64,000 nucleotides of DNA from Channa striata (Eukaryota; Chordata; Actinopteri; Anabantiformes; Channidae), in the NCBI GenBank assembly GCA_033026295.1, contig CM065172.1, positions 12,321,665 to 12,385,664 on the forward strand. Reading direction: 5' to 3'. Shown here piece after piece: positions 51,690 to 63,938 of this stretch. Every line of letters begins with the position of its first letter. Position 1 is the first letter of the stretch. The translations under genes were made by a program, and so were the position numbers. The notes under the pieces were generated by a model. The model did no database searches, was not told the origin of the DNA, and worked only from the letters and a program-made list of their open reading frames with translations.

Positions 51690-53317
51690 ACTTTAATAAC
51701 CCAGAGATGTGATGCTCTAAAGGTATTTTCTTCTGTGTTTAGTTTTTGTTGATTAAACATAACGTGTGTTAAGTAGTTTTAATCTGATTATAATGAAGGT
51801 CACAATCAGAGTTTCAGTGCATTTACCTTCTAAAGCAAACTCATGCCCTTGCCATACACTGCAAATGATATGATGTCTAGTGCAGGTGTCAATGAAAGGG
51901 CAATTCAAGCAGATCGTTGGCAACAAAACTAGTTAAAAACAGGAATGTTTGTGTGCACAAGATGGTATGAATTAAGATCTTAAGAACTTTTATTACTTAA
52001 CTGCACACACACAAATTTCTACTACTAGTTGAAGTTATTGCTGTAGAAGGATTGTTTTCATGCATTATTAGAAATATGATTTTTCAACAACTGTTTTCTT
52101 AAATACTTAAACAGTTCAGGGTCACAGGGTGTTTGGAGCCTGTCCCAGCTGTCACTGAGGTGGGGTCAACCCAAAAAGACATGCACAGACAGACATTCTC
52201 TCACATTCACACCTACAGGAAATTTAGAGTCACCAATTAACCCAGCAAGCATGGAGAGAACATGCAAACGCCACACAAAAGGAATGCAACAAGCAGGTGG
52301 ACTTGAACTGAGGAACTTCCAACTGTAAGGCAGCGGCCGCTATTAACAATTAAAAAAATTAAGAACAACAACCAGAAAAACGATTTGCGAACCCGTTGAC
52401 CCTGGTTGATTCAAATACAGATGATCGTTTTAATGTTTTCATTGTTTCCTTTTCATTCTCATCCAAGATTCTGAAGGATAATTGATTTTCTGATTGAATT
52501 TAAAAATTCAATTTGATGTGTATGTAAATATTATATATAAATATTATATTATTTTATAAGTCTCTTATTTTGTTATCCGTTTTTCGAGCCATTCCTCAGT
52601 GTGTTTTGTATCACTATCAGATAAACCTGCTAATCTAACCTGAGTTCACACATTTGCAAACTGGTGGAAAGTTTCCATATCAACTTTAAACAGAAGTTCT
52701 AGGCATAAAATCTGCAGATCTAAATGTCAACACATTAGGTGGATGAATGCTTAGCTTACAGTACATTCAACTGTTAGATAAGAAATGTCAATCTCCTAAT
52801 CCTGACTGAACTGTTTTCCGGACTGTGGTCAACTCATCGTTTATTGCTGTTCAAAATTTTAAACAAAACTACAGCTCTTACTACGTATACATGAATGATA
52901 TATCTGCAGCACAATAGAATAAAACGTCTTTGAATGAGTGGTTGTTATCTCCATTTAAAATCTCCCTAAATGTTATTAGGAGTTTTATTTTAACTATGTA
53001 CAAGAACATAAAGCATTTGGTTTTATTTGTTAGACTGGTGACCTGTCCAGCATATGCCTCTCCTTTAGCTCACTGACAACTGGGTTTGAATCTAGCTGCT
53101 CCATGGTTTTGAAGGAAAAGTAATTACAGTGAACAGTTGTTTTGTTAATGTTTCTAAAAAACATTTTAACTATCCCAGCAAATGTTTTCAATTTTCGTTG
53201 GTTTAATGTAATATTTGCCTCTAAATTTATCACCATATCACCCATTTCTTATCTATAACTGATACATGGTATCAAACCAAGTGGAAGGGCATTTGGACAC
53301 ACAACCTTGATATGTTG
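51690..53317. other. Intergenic region prok1 to pepsinogen
   Basis: AT-rich spacer with no supported gene. It holds one interspersed repeat, listed separately, and ends at the pepsinogen TATA box. Confidence 0.6.
52116..52340. mobile_element. Degenerate fish interspersed repeat
   Basis: The order of blocks, GGAGCCTGTCCCAGCTGTCA, then CACATTCACACCTACAGG, ATTTAGAGTCACCAATTAA and GGAGAACATGCAAACGCCAC, matches a very common repeat of teleost genomes that I recognise by sequence but cannot assign to a class with certainty. The copy is diverged and has lost the central part. Confidence 0.75.
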
Positions 53318-53325
53318 TATATAAG
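53318..53325 (+). promoter_or_regulatory. TATA box of the pepsinogen gene
   Basis: TATATAAG lies 50 bp before the start codon, so transcription should begin about 20 bp before the ATG. A strong TATA box fits a highly expressed, cell-type-specific gastric gene. Confidence 0.75.
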
Positions 53326-53367
53326 GCTGAATGAAACATTACTCGTCTGAGTGAAGTGGCCAACAAC

Positions 53368-55629
53368 ATGAAGTGTCTCGTCGTCCTCGTAGCCCTTGTG
53401 GCTTTCTCCGAATGCCTCGTTAGGTAAGTCTGATCTGCCATCTGATCTTTGACATTTTACACTTTTATAAGTTGAACTGTTAAAAAAAACTTTTTCTTCT
53501 AAAATTCTAAAGGAAGATTGAAAGGCTTGTTTTTTGGTTTGGCGTGTCATACCTTATGGAAGAAGCTTAAAGTAGAGCTCACTTTTGGATTTCTCCAGGC
53601 ACAAAATGAGGGACATATGCACATTTTGTAAATTCTTTCTTCACCTTTCTGTGCAGGATGCCCCTGATCAAGGGGAAAACTGCCAGGCAAACGCTGCAGG
53701 AGAAAGGATTATGGGAGGAGTACAGGAAGAAGTTCCCATACAGGCCAATGGTTAAGTTTACCCAGTACGGTACTGAGCCAATGACCAACGATGCTGACGT
53801 AAGTCCAGAAAGAGACAAAGTTTAAACTCATCTGATGGCAGAGAGAGAGACGTATAAGGGTGTAAATTTCTAATAATTATGTTGTAAGAATTTATTTCTG
53901 TCACTCTTTGAAACACAACATAGATTTCACTGTATAGAACAGAATAATCTTCATCTCCTACTTTGTCCTCTTATGTCTCTCTCCAGTTGTCCTACTACGG
54001 TGTGATCTCCATTGGAACCCCTCCTCAGTCTTTCTCTGTCATCTTTGACTCTGGCTCCTCCAACCTGTGGGTGCCATCAGTCTACTGCTCCAGCCAGGCA
54101 TGCCGTGAGTACAACTCAGACTGTTGACTATCGGGCTAAACTGTTGAACATTTGGGTAAAATTGACTGGTACATTTTTTTAAATGTGAGATTATTTGACA
54201 CATACAGTGGTGCAACATGCTTAATTACTGTACTAAATTACAATTCTGAGTTATGCTTTTTAAGTCTTTACTGCACACTATGACTATCTTTGAGATATAT
54301 CCATGAGGTTTTTGGCCCCTTGCTAAAAATAATGCTTGAAAAATGCACAATTCCTCTGCAGAGAACCACAACAAATTCAACCCAAAGCAGTCCTCCAGCT
54401 TCCAATGGAACGGCCAGACTTTGTCCATCCAGTACGGCACTGGCAGCATGACTGGATATCTGGGCGCTGACACTGTTGGGGTAAACAAAACTCTGCATAC
54501 AGGAACTCAGAATGTATGTGGTCTGTGGAGCTTGGACTGACAGCTGTCTTGTGTGTCCAGGTGGGCGGCGTCTCTGTGACCAACCAGGTGTTCGGACTCA
54601 GCCAATCAGAGGCTCCCTTCATGGCTAGCATGCAGGCTGATGGCATTCTGGGACTGGCCTTCCAGTCCATTGCCTCCGACAATGTTGTGCCTGTCTTCAA
54701 CAACATGATCTCACAGGGACTCGTGTCTCAGCCCATGTTCTCTGTCTACCTGAGCGGGTATTGAACCTGGATGGAAATCTGTTGGTTCAAACTGTAACCA
54801 ATAACAATACATTTGCATATGCATTCATTCGTTTTTTTCTCTTCAGCAACAGTGCACAGGGCAGTGAGGTGGTTTTCGGTGGTGTTGACAGCAACCACTA
54901 CACTGGACAAATCACCTGGATCCCTCTGACCTCTGCCACCTACTGGCAGATCAAAATGGACAGGTACAAAATAAATCATCAGTGACACAAACAAAATATT
55001 AAAGGCAAATACAAGGAGCTCAAGGCCTCGTAGACTGACTCCATGTTTCTCTTCACAGTGTCAGCATCAATGGACAGACTGTGGCCTGCAGCGGTGGCTG
55101 CCAGGCCATCATTGACACTGGTACCTCCCTGATTGTTGGCCCAACCAGTGACATCAGTAACATCAATTCCTGGGTCGGAGCCTCAACTGACCAATACGGA
55201 GATGTAAGTCGCATCCTTGTAGCACTTGTAAAATGATGGTTAATAGACGTTCTGTTGCTTCACAATCTTCCACTCTGTGTGATTTTCTCCTCAAAGGCCT
55301 CTGTGAACTGCCAGAACATCCAGAGCATGCCTGAAGTCACCTTCACTCTCAACGGAAACGCTTTTACCATCCCTGCATCTGCTTACGTTTCTCAGGTCAG
55401 TTGGACAAAAGCTTCCGCTCCACAACAGAAAATGTTTTCAGCACTCTTATCTAGATTAAGTTAAATGTTTGTTTCCCTTGTGTCTCCACAGGGCTATTAT
55501 GGTTGCACCACTGGCTTTGGCCAGGGTGGCTCTGACCAGCTCTGGATCCTGGGAGATGTCTTCATCAGGCAGTACTACGCTGTTTTTGACACCCAGGGTC
55601 CATCCATTGGTCTGGCTCAAGCTGCATAA
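53368..55629 (+). CDS. pga: Pepsinogen A-type aspartic protease zymogen
   Basis: Secreted gastric zymogen, activated at acid pH to digest protein. Nine exons: 53368-53423, 53657-53798, 53987-54104, 54362-54480, 54561-54757, 54847-54963, 55059-55203, 55297-55395, 55492-55629. All junctions are GT/AG in phase, giving 376 residues, normal for the family. A signal peptide (MKCLVVLVALVAFSE) is followed by a basic activation segment rich in Lys and Arg. Catalytic aspartates are D87 and D269 with flap Tyr130. The second motif is the usual DTG, but the first reads DSG (FDSGSSNLW). Three disulfide pairs appear complete. It occupies the position of chymosin (CYM) next to PROK1 in mammals, so it may be the positional counterpart of CYM. 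An ATTAAA signal lies at 55693. Confidence 0.93.
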
Positions 55630-55692
55630 GAAAATAAGACAAGTGATGAATTAACTATAAATGTTTTTTTCATGTAAGGGGCTTGAATGCAG

Positions 55693-55698
55693 ATTAAA
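55693..55698 (+). terminator. Pepsinogen polyadenylation signal ATTAAA
   Basis: The common variant hexamer, 64 bp after the stop codon; short 3' UTRs are usual for pepsinogen messages. Confidence 0.6.
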
Positions 55699-55699
55699 G

Positions 55700-56441
55700 A
55701 GGTTAAAGCAACTAAAACAATGTGCGTGTTTGTGAGTCAGTTGTTACTTACAATCAAGATGGTTGTGTATGTCAGCACAGCAAAACATCTCTACAAAAAT
55801 GTATAGCTGTGATAATTTTGTGTTAGTGTTGCACTTAAATGTCACAGGAATAAGAATCAGTCCAGTCCTTTCATTCAATGGCTCTAGAGAGAAAACCGGA
55901 CAAACAGACTAAGAATAGATTATCGAGCGACTCTCTGAATATCACCGGGTCAGGTTTCCTCAGAGGTTGGAATCTAGAAGAAGCTGATAAGGACAAACAC
56001 TGATACAAGAAAAGATAACCCGATGACACGCTCTGATCCTTTCTGTTATCTCAAACTGCAAATGGACCACATTGTTGGAAAGTCTCAAAAAACACATGGA
56101 ACCGACAGAAAATTTGTGTTTTCATTTCATTTGATTATGTGCATAATTATGATCTTTAATGACATTATCATCTCATTTTTAATGCATTCAATCACTTTCA
56201 CAAAGAACACATAATATCATTTTTTAATTCCAATTAAAATTTTAAATGTGTACTACTGCGTTATAACATCGCACCACTACATATTAGGGGAAAATAAGAG
56301 ACAATGGTTATCATAAAAGTAGCATAGACTGAGAAACCATATGCATCTTTTGCTAAATCATCACTTCCTGGTAAATGTCTCCAAAACTGACATTAGGTCT
56401 TTAAAATCACACCAGTTTAAATATTTAAGTACATTAAATAG
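55700..56441. other. Spacer between pepsinogen and the Ig receptor
   Basis: Convergent 3' ends of the two genes. It probably includes the receptor's 3' UTR on the minus strand. No other gene is seen. Confidence 0.5.
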
Positions 56442-57858
56442 CTACACATTCCCATGAATTCCTTGGTTTATTGCCAGAGTGGAGTACTCCACCATTCCAG
56501 CATGCTCTGCATTCCAGGTTGAGCTGGGGGCTCCTGGTCCAGTTTTATAACCCCTCAGGTTTTCGTACAGCTCGGCTGGTTTATGCTGAAAGCTGAAGTC
56601 CACTGTTGTGTAAACTATGCCACTCATTTCCTGTGGGAGACAAACTCTGTCAAGAGACATTTATCTAGAGCAGGTTTCAAGCAGAAACAATTCAATTCAA
56701 GTGACAGTGAGTCACAGAGGCTACATGTTCTTTGTTTAGCACTTACCCGAGCCTGTTGTTTCAGTGAGTCACTCGCAGTTTCTTCACGTTTGTCTACAAA
56801 GAAAAAAAAGACTTCAACTTTGTGCCAATCAAAAAAAAAAAAGAAAAGATTTTTATAAAATATTGGCAGGTTCAGATGTTGGAGATAATTAAAAGAAACT
56901 GTGTACATTTTGCCTTTACTCTGAGGCAAACAACACCAATCACAGATGTGATCAAAATCATCAGTGTTATGGTTACAATAACAGCTAGTGGCAGACGAAA
57001 ACTCCAGGAGACTCTGGAAAGGAGATGGAACACGGTTTTAAAATGTCTTCATCCTCAGTCAGAAAGCAGCATTTGTTAAAATAAACTTAAAAACTATAAA
57101 AAATAATAAAATAATGATAAAAAAACAATTTACAGTGCAAATACCTCGGGCTGTCATGGTGGTCCTGAGTCAGAACAGGCCCACTGGTGTTTGGAAATGT
57201 TTTGGAAGTGTTCGAGGCTTTGGTGGTTGTTGTAATTGGAGGTTGAGACTGGCTGTGGTGAACTGAAGCTTCTGCAAAATGCAAATTAAGTACTGTAAGC
57301 TTAGAATAATTACAATATGTTTACTATTTGGCAAACAAAGAGATAATAATGATAGTTTACATTTACCTTATGAAGCTGTAATAATAAAATAGTTGGCATG
57401 CATATTAATGAAGACATCAGAATACCTACCGAACACTTCAACATAGTAGTCACTGTAGATGTGGTTCAGTGTGCCCAGCACAAAACATCTGTAGGAGCCT
57501 CCATCCACAAAATGCACATTTGATATTTTGAATTCAATCCAGCCGTCTGCTTCAGTTTTAGTAACTCGTCCCTTCAGTAAATCACAGGTGTAGCCTGTGC
57601 TGTCCAGCAGCTTCTGACATCCTCGTGGATAGAGTTTACAGCAGGACTTTTTGTAACCATTATAAAATGAAGGGAAAGTGAGTTTCAATAAAATGTGTTC
57701 AAACTCCTCAATCCTCTGCAGCCCTTTAAGATGAGTGATATCTGAAAAACAAAAATATAATATCAGTATATCATGGCATGCACTAAAGAATAGAGAAACA
57801 AAATGTAGTTTTTCTGCAGCACACCTAATAAAAGAAGAAAAAAAGCAGGAAACTTCAT
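56442..57858 (-). CDS. Type I Ig-domain receptor with ITIM-like motifs, unnamed
   Basis: Six exons, 5' to 3': 57858-57825, 57741-57430, 57271-57145, 57013-56907, 56793-56747, 56630-56442, giving 271 residues. Order: signal peptide (MKFPAFFLLLLG), one V-like Ig domain (about 12-115), a Ser/Thr/Pro stalk (116-157), a transmembrane helix (LPLAVIVTITLMILITSVIG), and a cytoplasmic tail with tyrosines at 216 (IVYTTV), 231 (LYENL) and 258 (VEYSTL). The first and last fit the ITIM pattern. The Ig domain ends in DGGSYRC but lacks the usual B-strand cysteine (Leu30/Leu32) and has extra cysteines at 45, 46, 53 and 64. It recalls CD300/pIgR-like receptors, but the family is not certain. The exon 4 donor (AAAT|gtacac) is weak; an alternative at 56920 skips exon 5 in frame. 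Role as an inhibitory leukocyte receptor is inference. Confidence 0.75.
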
Positions 57859-59197
57859 CTTCAGTGTTGATGCTCTCTCAGCCTCTGCACTTTTTTTAAA
57901 GTTTTCCATTCTTTTTAGAGGATTTGAGGCTCCTCCTTGCCCAAAATAGAAGAGGAAGTTCACCAGCTGGAGGAAAGAAACATGTTGCTGCTCAAAAACA
58001 GGCTACCAGTCAGTTGACAAATGTTGGGCCACACTTCTGATATATTAACATTTTACATTCCTTTATGACTGTTTACTGGTTGCATGTTGTAGGTGTGGAG
58101 ATAAAATATTTGAGGTTGTGGTGATGAAGGATTGGACTGTATTAAATGGTTATTGCATCAAGCCCATCAGTGTTAGTACGAGCCATTGACAGCTTTCTCT
58201 GTGTTTGTTCTGCTTGTGGTATTTACCTGCAGTCATGCTGTGTCTTAGTAAGTTGGATAAACTAATAGCTAATTCATGGACATCACTAATGGTCACATGA
58301 ACGACGTTCACGAAGGTTGCATAAGTAATTGTCAAGGACACCAATGTTTGTATTTCATTTTGGCTGTTAGAAACAGACTTGAGCAGCAAGTCATTGTTTA
58401 GCTGTGGAGGGCCACAGTTTTCTTACTGTGCTCAGTGGAGTCTAGCCGAACTACTGTCATCAGCTGTACTGTGGAACACAGACCTTCAATATTTTGGCAT
58501 GATGTCATTTTTACATCTATGATTATATTTTACAATATGAAGACACATTATAGGAAGCAAAAATCATTACAGTAAGCTCATTTGTGGAAACCAAATAAAA
58601 TATATACAAAGGTTACATAAGGGATTTATTTGGTGTCAGCTTTGAGCTTATTAAACACTTCATATTCACAAAATCATATCATATCCTCCATAATGGAACA
58701 GAAGACAAAAACAAAAAAGTATTTACATTGTAATATTCAACACCATGTTGTAATATTCTAACAATTAACAGATCTTGTTACAGAACAAAAATAAAGACTC
58801 CCTTTTCATTAATTTGAAAACTAAAATGTTCATTTGGATGCTAGTATATTTTCTGAAACATGATATAAGCCATTTCATTTTCTTTGATAACATTGTCTTG
58901 CAAATCGAAGCAGTTGAGGCACATCAACACAAATTATTTCTTAATAATTACAGACCAATTCTAAAATGCACCAGCCCCTATGATTAAATTAGAAGCAATC
59001 CGCGCAATAATCTGAATTTACAAAAAGCTGCAGATCTTATTAAACAGTGCAACCGCCCCCACATAAAAGAGAATGCTTTATGTTAACAAGCAGCTGAATG
59101 CATAAATAATTTGAGGTCACTGTTACTTCTCAGCTCATAGTGGTTTGGATTGGTTTTGCTCTGTGCAGATAGTAGTACCCTGCTAAGTTGAAAAAGT
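57859..59197. other. znf335 3' UTR and promoter side of the Ig receptor
   Basis: No gene seen. Both neighbours are on the minus strand, so the right part is znf335 3' UTR and the left part upstream sequence of the Ig receptor. A minus-strand AATAAA lies at 58625-58630, about 570 bp after the znf335 stop. Confidence 0.55.
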
Positions 59198-62100
59198 CTA
59201 TTCATCTGTGAAGGTGATGACATCATACTGGATGCCCTGCTGCTGCAGCTGCTCCAGCTGTTCCGGTGTAGCTTCAGTGTAGACCCTCTGAGACTGCACC
59301 ATCGCTGCATCTGCTACAGCTACAAGAACACAGATGATCCACTTAGTCTGATTGTCAGGGTGATTCATGGTTTTAACAAAGTGATTTCTTCCTTTGGGGT
59401 ACTGTTAAACTCATCGACAGTTGATCATATGGGTAATATCGTGCACTAGTTCCCCAAAGGATCATATCTAGCAATACCATATGTGCACCTTAAAGCTCTA
59501 TTATAAGACTGATATGCTACGTGTGGTGGAGCAAATTGTAACCATTAATTTCAATAAAACTTATCAACTTAATCAACCTGTAAGTACCTAAGCTGCAAGA
59601 ACATTGCAAAAAGCTGCATACTCACACTTAGCTGGCAAATAGTGACCCCTTTTTAAAATAAGAAACCTGATATCCTGACACGACATTAGCCATGTGTAAA
59701 CTTTGAAAGCTTAAACTAAATTGTCATTTTAAAAGGTTTCCTAAAATAAAGGTATAATAGCTTGACCAGGCTATCTTAAGAGATTTGTTTGTAAAGTGAG
59801 AGGAATCAACAGCTGAAAGGCGATTTATCAACTTAAAACTTTAGAAAATTCAGTATTCTAAATAATAGGTAGAATACAAAAGAGTAGGTAATGACTAAAT
59901 ATAAAACAAGTTAAGTGGAATCTGTTCTATAGAACCAACCTGTGACAGCGGAATGGGCAGCAGCTTCCAGATCCTCCGGATTCACTATCTGTTGCTCTGA
60001 GCTGACAGGTAGGTACTGGATCTGCCCATCGTGACTTACAGCGATCTAAACACGTAAAACAAAAAAAAGTGAGCTTTGTTAAAAAAAAAAAAAAAAAACT
60101 CCCTACTGTGAAGAACTTTAGGTTTTGTGCCCTACCTGTTGCTCCTGCAGAAAGGTCCCATCATGCTCATACTGGATTATCTGGCCATCTGGCATCTGAG
60201 GGGCATTCAGAACAACAACAGATTATCTTTAAAAACTGTATGGATCCATCAGTTATGGTGTTGTCTTATGAAGTGAAACACAGACCTGTATATGATTGCC
60301 ATCAGCTACAACTACATACTCCTGAGGGATCAAGTGCTGCACTCCATCCTGTGAGATGATGTACTGAACCTGAAATGTGACAAATTATACATTTTGAACA
60401 GAGCAAACAAAAAGCTCTGTTATTTTGTATACAATTAAACACAAAATGCTAGAATCTATGATATGGCTCTAACCTCAGTCACTTGGTTTTCTCCTGTCAT
60501 CAGGTGTTGAACTGTCTGTCCATCTATGGTAGTTATTTGCTGGATGTAAGTGCCCTCCTCCTGATAAACGTAGACAACAATGTCCTCAGTTACAAAATGC
60601 AGTGGCTTCAAACTGTATGCAAAATAAATCTATCGAGAGTACAGTGTTAATTTATTAGCATGTCAGGTACAGTGGGAACAGCAGTACCTGGTCTGAGAGT
60701 GGCTGTTCCTGAGCTACAATGATGTGCTCCTGTCCCAGTGCCTGCAGCCGCTCTGGAGTGATGACCGTCTGATGTGTCTGGATCGCTGTTGCACACACAT
60801 ACATTAAGTATAAGATAACCTTTCTGAATTTGTTTTACATAACCCTATAAACAAGTTTCAAGACACACTTAGCTGCAAGTCTTATTTGTCTTATTTTGTG
60901 TTATGCTTCTTACATTGAAGTGTAGCCAGAGCTTCCTCATCACTGTTGACTATAATAGTTTTCTGAGATGTGGTTGTACGAGTCTTGCGAGCTGGATTAT
61001 CCTGATTGTGGAGACGCTCCATGTGAAACTTCAGATGACCATTACGGTTAAACCTTAGATATTTCGGGAAAACAACATTCGACTTTAATAGCTGTACACG
61101 TTTTATAAGACTTAAAGTGTTAAATAATTAAGGTTTATGTTCATACCTTTGTCCACAAAGTTTACAAGAAAAGGGTTTCTCGTTGGTATGGGTCATCATG
61201 TGTCGACGCAGGTCTTTTTTGTTCTTAGAGGCAAAGCTGCAGTTTGGACATTTGTGAGGACGAAGATAAGAATGTTGTCCCATGTGTGCCTAAACAAAAT
61301 CAGGCATTAATCATTGTCAGAAAAGGGACAAAATACATATAAATGATATTCTTTTATATATATACACATTTCTTTAAGAGGACAGAAATTTCACTTTTAC
61401 ACTGTAAATATGCCCGTGACCCTTTACTCATTGTAAATCTTTAATTTATTGTGCGACTTATTGTGCCATGTTAATACATGGCACACATGTTCATGTTAAC
61501 ACAAAACCAGCTTCAATTGTTGAGGACTTTTTAAATAATATCCACATTTATAGAAAATGGTACTTTGACATTTGATTGTTGGTGTCACACAGAATGTTTC
61601 TACAAAATCACAAAAATAAATGTATAATTGTCCAAAGGGGAAATGTTTGGCCATCACTGCACAATAACAGAACAACTCACAGCCACTCAAGACACAAAAC
61701 AATGATAAAACAAAAAGAACATTAAGCCAAAATGACGATGTCCCAAATACTATGCACCGTGATGGGGTGACATAGAGAACAGACTTTGCAGGACAACTTT
61801 AAGAGACTTACCTGAACTTCAGGCCATGATGTGGAGGTGAAGTCACAGTCAGGACACTTGAAAGTGTTGGGGTCCAAGTGCGCCCTCTTGTGGTTCTCCA
61901 TGTCAGAGCGTCCATGAAATGACTCCATGCAGATTCGACAGGAAAACCTTTTGGTGCTAAGACTAGAAGAGTTCACCGCAGGAGAGGCAAGAGCTTCACT
62001 GCTCAACTAACAGAAAAACAAAGGGCAAGGTTAGAGAAAAGAGGTACTGGAGAATTAATTTCTATATGTCAGAATTAGAACTTAAAATGGATAGTTACCT

Positions 62101-63938
62101 CTACTTGTTGCAATACACCCTCCGACAGTGCTGAGGTAAGATAGTACTTTTCACTTTTCAGGCTGTCTGATCCGGACACTTCTAATGCCTGAGAGGGACT
62201 GTTGTCGCCGGTACTGCACAGAAAACGGTACAATGACTTTACAGACTGCTGAAATAGAATCAGAGTCAAAGTTAAACCTGCACTTAATTTGTTTATGCTG
62301 AATGATATGAGAATTTTCATTGTGTAACAACATGTGTTCATTCTAATTAGAGAAAAGAAGACTTTGTGTGTTAGGTTACCTGTATGCAGGACTATGGATT
62401 TCTTCAGCAGCCTGCTCCACCACACTGAAGTCCCCTCCACCCTCATATGCTTCAATGGCAATCTGGGCAAGCTCTCCTGTTTCAGAGGTGGCTGCCTCAT
62501 AGGCCTCTTGTAGCACCGTCTCACCATTCTCTGACACGTGGAAGGTCACGACCTTTTGAGTCTGGCCCGGTGCTGCGGTCACTGTACCCCACGTGCCCTT
62601 GTCCAGAGCTTTGCCATCATTTAGCACAGCCACCTGAGGAGCACAATACATGTTTGCCCACTGCTTTTTCCAAAGTAGCATTTTTTGCTGAGTAATAGCT
62701 ATAAACCAACCTGTAAGGAGTTTCCAACCAGTTCTCGAGCATTACTCATATTTAGCAGCAGGTCCAATGCATTCTGGGCAGACAGATCACTTGATTCAGC
62801 TGTGGAGAACATGAAGATGAGTTTAGCATATTTAAGGTAACCTCAAGAAATAGGTCAGACCCAAATATAATTTCATTAGTGAAACCTGTTTTGATGCTTT
62901 AGGTAGCCTAGTAAAACATTACTTTTGTGCAATAGTTGCTGACCTTGTTCATAGATTATGGTGGTATTTCCCAAAGAATCCTGGGACACTGAGGCATTTT
63001 CCATCCCCTGCATGACTTGTAGCGTTGCAGAATCCACTGCAACCTAACAAAGTTTGAAAAACTGTTACGATCTTATGTCTCCATGAGCCATCAAACATAA
63101 CAATTGCTAAAATAAAATACAAATTTTGTTCAAAAATTGTGTCTCTAACAGACTCACAAAAGTGTTCTGTAAACTCTGTGTGTCCTCATGTTGTTGTTTG
63201 AGCTCCTCTATCTGCTGCAAGGTGAAGAAGGGTCTGCGTCGTTGCCTTACAGGCTCTTCAGGGTGAGCCACAGACCACTGTTCAAAAGCCTCAGGATGGC
63301 GACACTGCACGTGTAGTCGCAGGTTCTTTCTATGCTTGGTTGTGAAGTGACACATATCACAGGAAAAAGGCTTCTCTCCTGCAGAGATTTGGAAATTACA
63401 TGAATACGGTGCAATAATAACACTTCCAAGTTAAATAAACTATAATAGCCTCTCGGACACACTGACCTGTGTGTTTGATTGCCAGATGAGACACCAGGAA
63501 CTCCTCTTTAGAAGTGGAGTATTTGCAGTAGTCACACTTGAAGGGTCTGTCATTTGTGTGGGACAGTTGGTGGTTGAGCAGCAGCTTCTTGTTGTCACAA
63601 GTGTATTCACAAAACTCACATTTGAACCTGTCAGACAACAAATAAAATAGTTTTTATTTTTCATAGTGACATCACACAAAAATAACTTGCCACAGATGGC
63701 AATTGGATTCCAACAAGGCACCACATCTTCCTACACACTTCAAAAAACGTAACTCACTGGCGGCTTTAGATAAAAGCATCTGCCTTTTACTAAATATAAA
63801 TCTAAAAACCGACTGGTACAATTTAAAATAACATTTTTTAAAAAAGGTTTTCAATACTGACCTGCTGTCTCCAAGACTCTGAATGTGGGTCAATAGGTGC
63901 ATTTTGAATGTATATCGCTTCTTGAAGGATTTGCCACA
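59198..63938 (-). CDS. znf335: ZNF335 zinc-finger protein, C-terminal part (5' end off the window)
   Basis: Nuclear C2H2 protein that works with H3K4 methyltransferase complexes and is needed for neural progenitor growth. Sixteen exons are visible, 5' to 3': 63938-63862, 63627-63467, 63378-63158, 63043-62944, 62799-62711, 62633-62380, 62213-62099, 62006-61812, 61289-61147, 61053-60914, 60785-60688, 60560-60474, 60369-60286, 60195-60136, 60045-59940, 59319-59198. Phases close, giving the last 683 residues. A first finger group includes CGKSFKKRYTFKMH and FKCDYCKYSTSKEEFLVSH; a second group of four runs from FSCRICMESF to FNRNGHLKFHMERLH. Between lies ALDLLLNMSNARELVGN. The tail has SHDGQIQYLPVSSEQQIV and ends GIQYDVITFTDE. 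The ZNF335 name rests on these remembered stretches. Confidence 0.85.
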
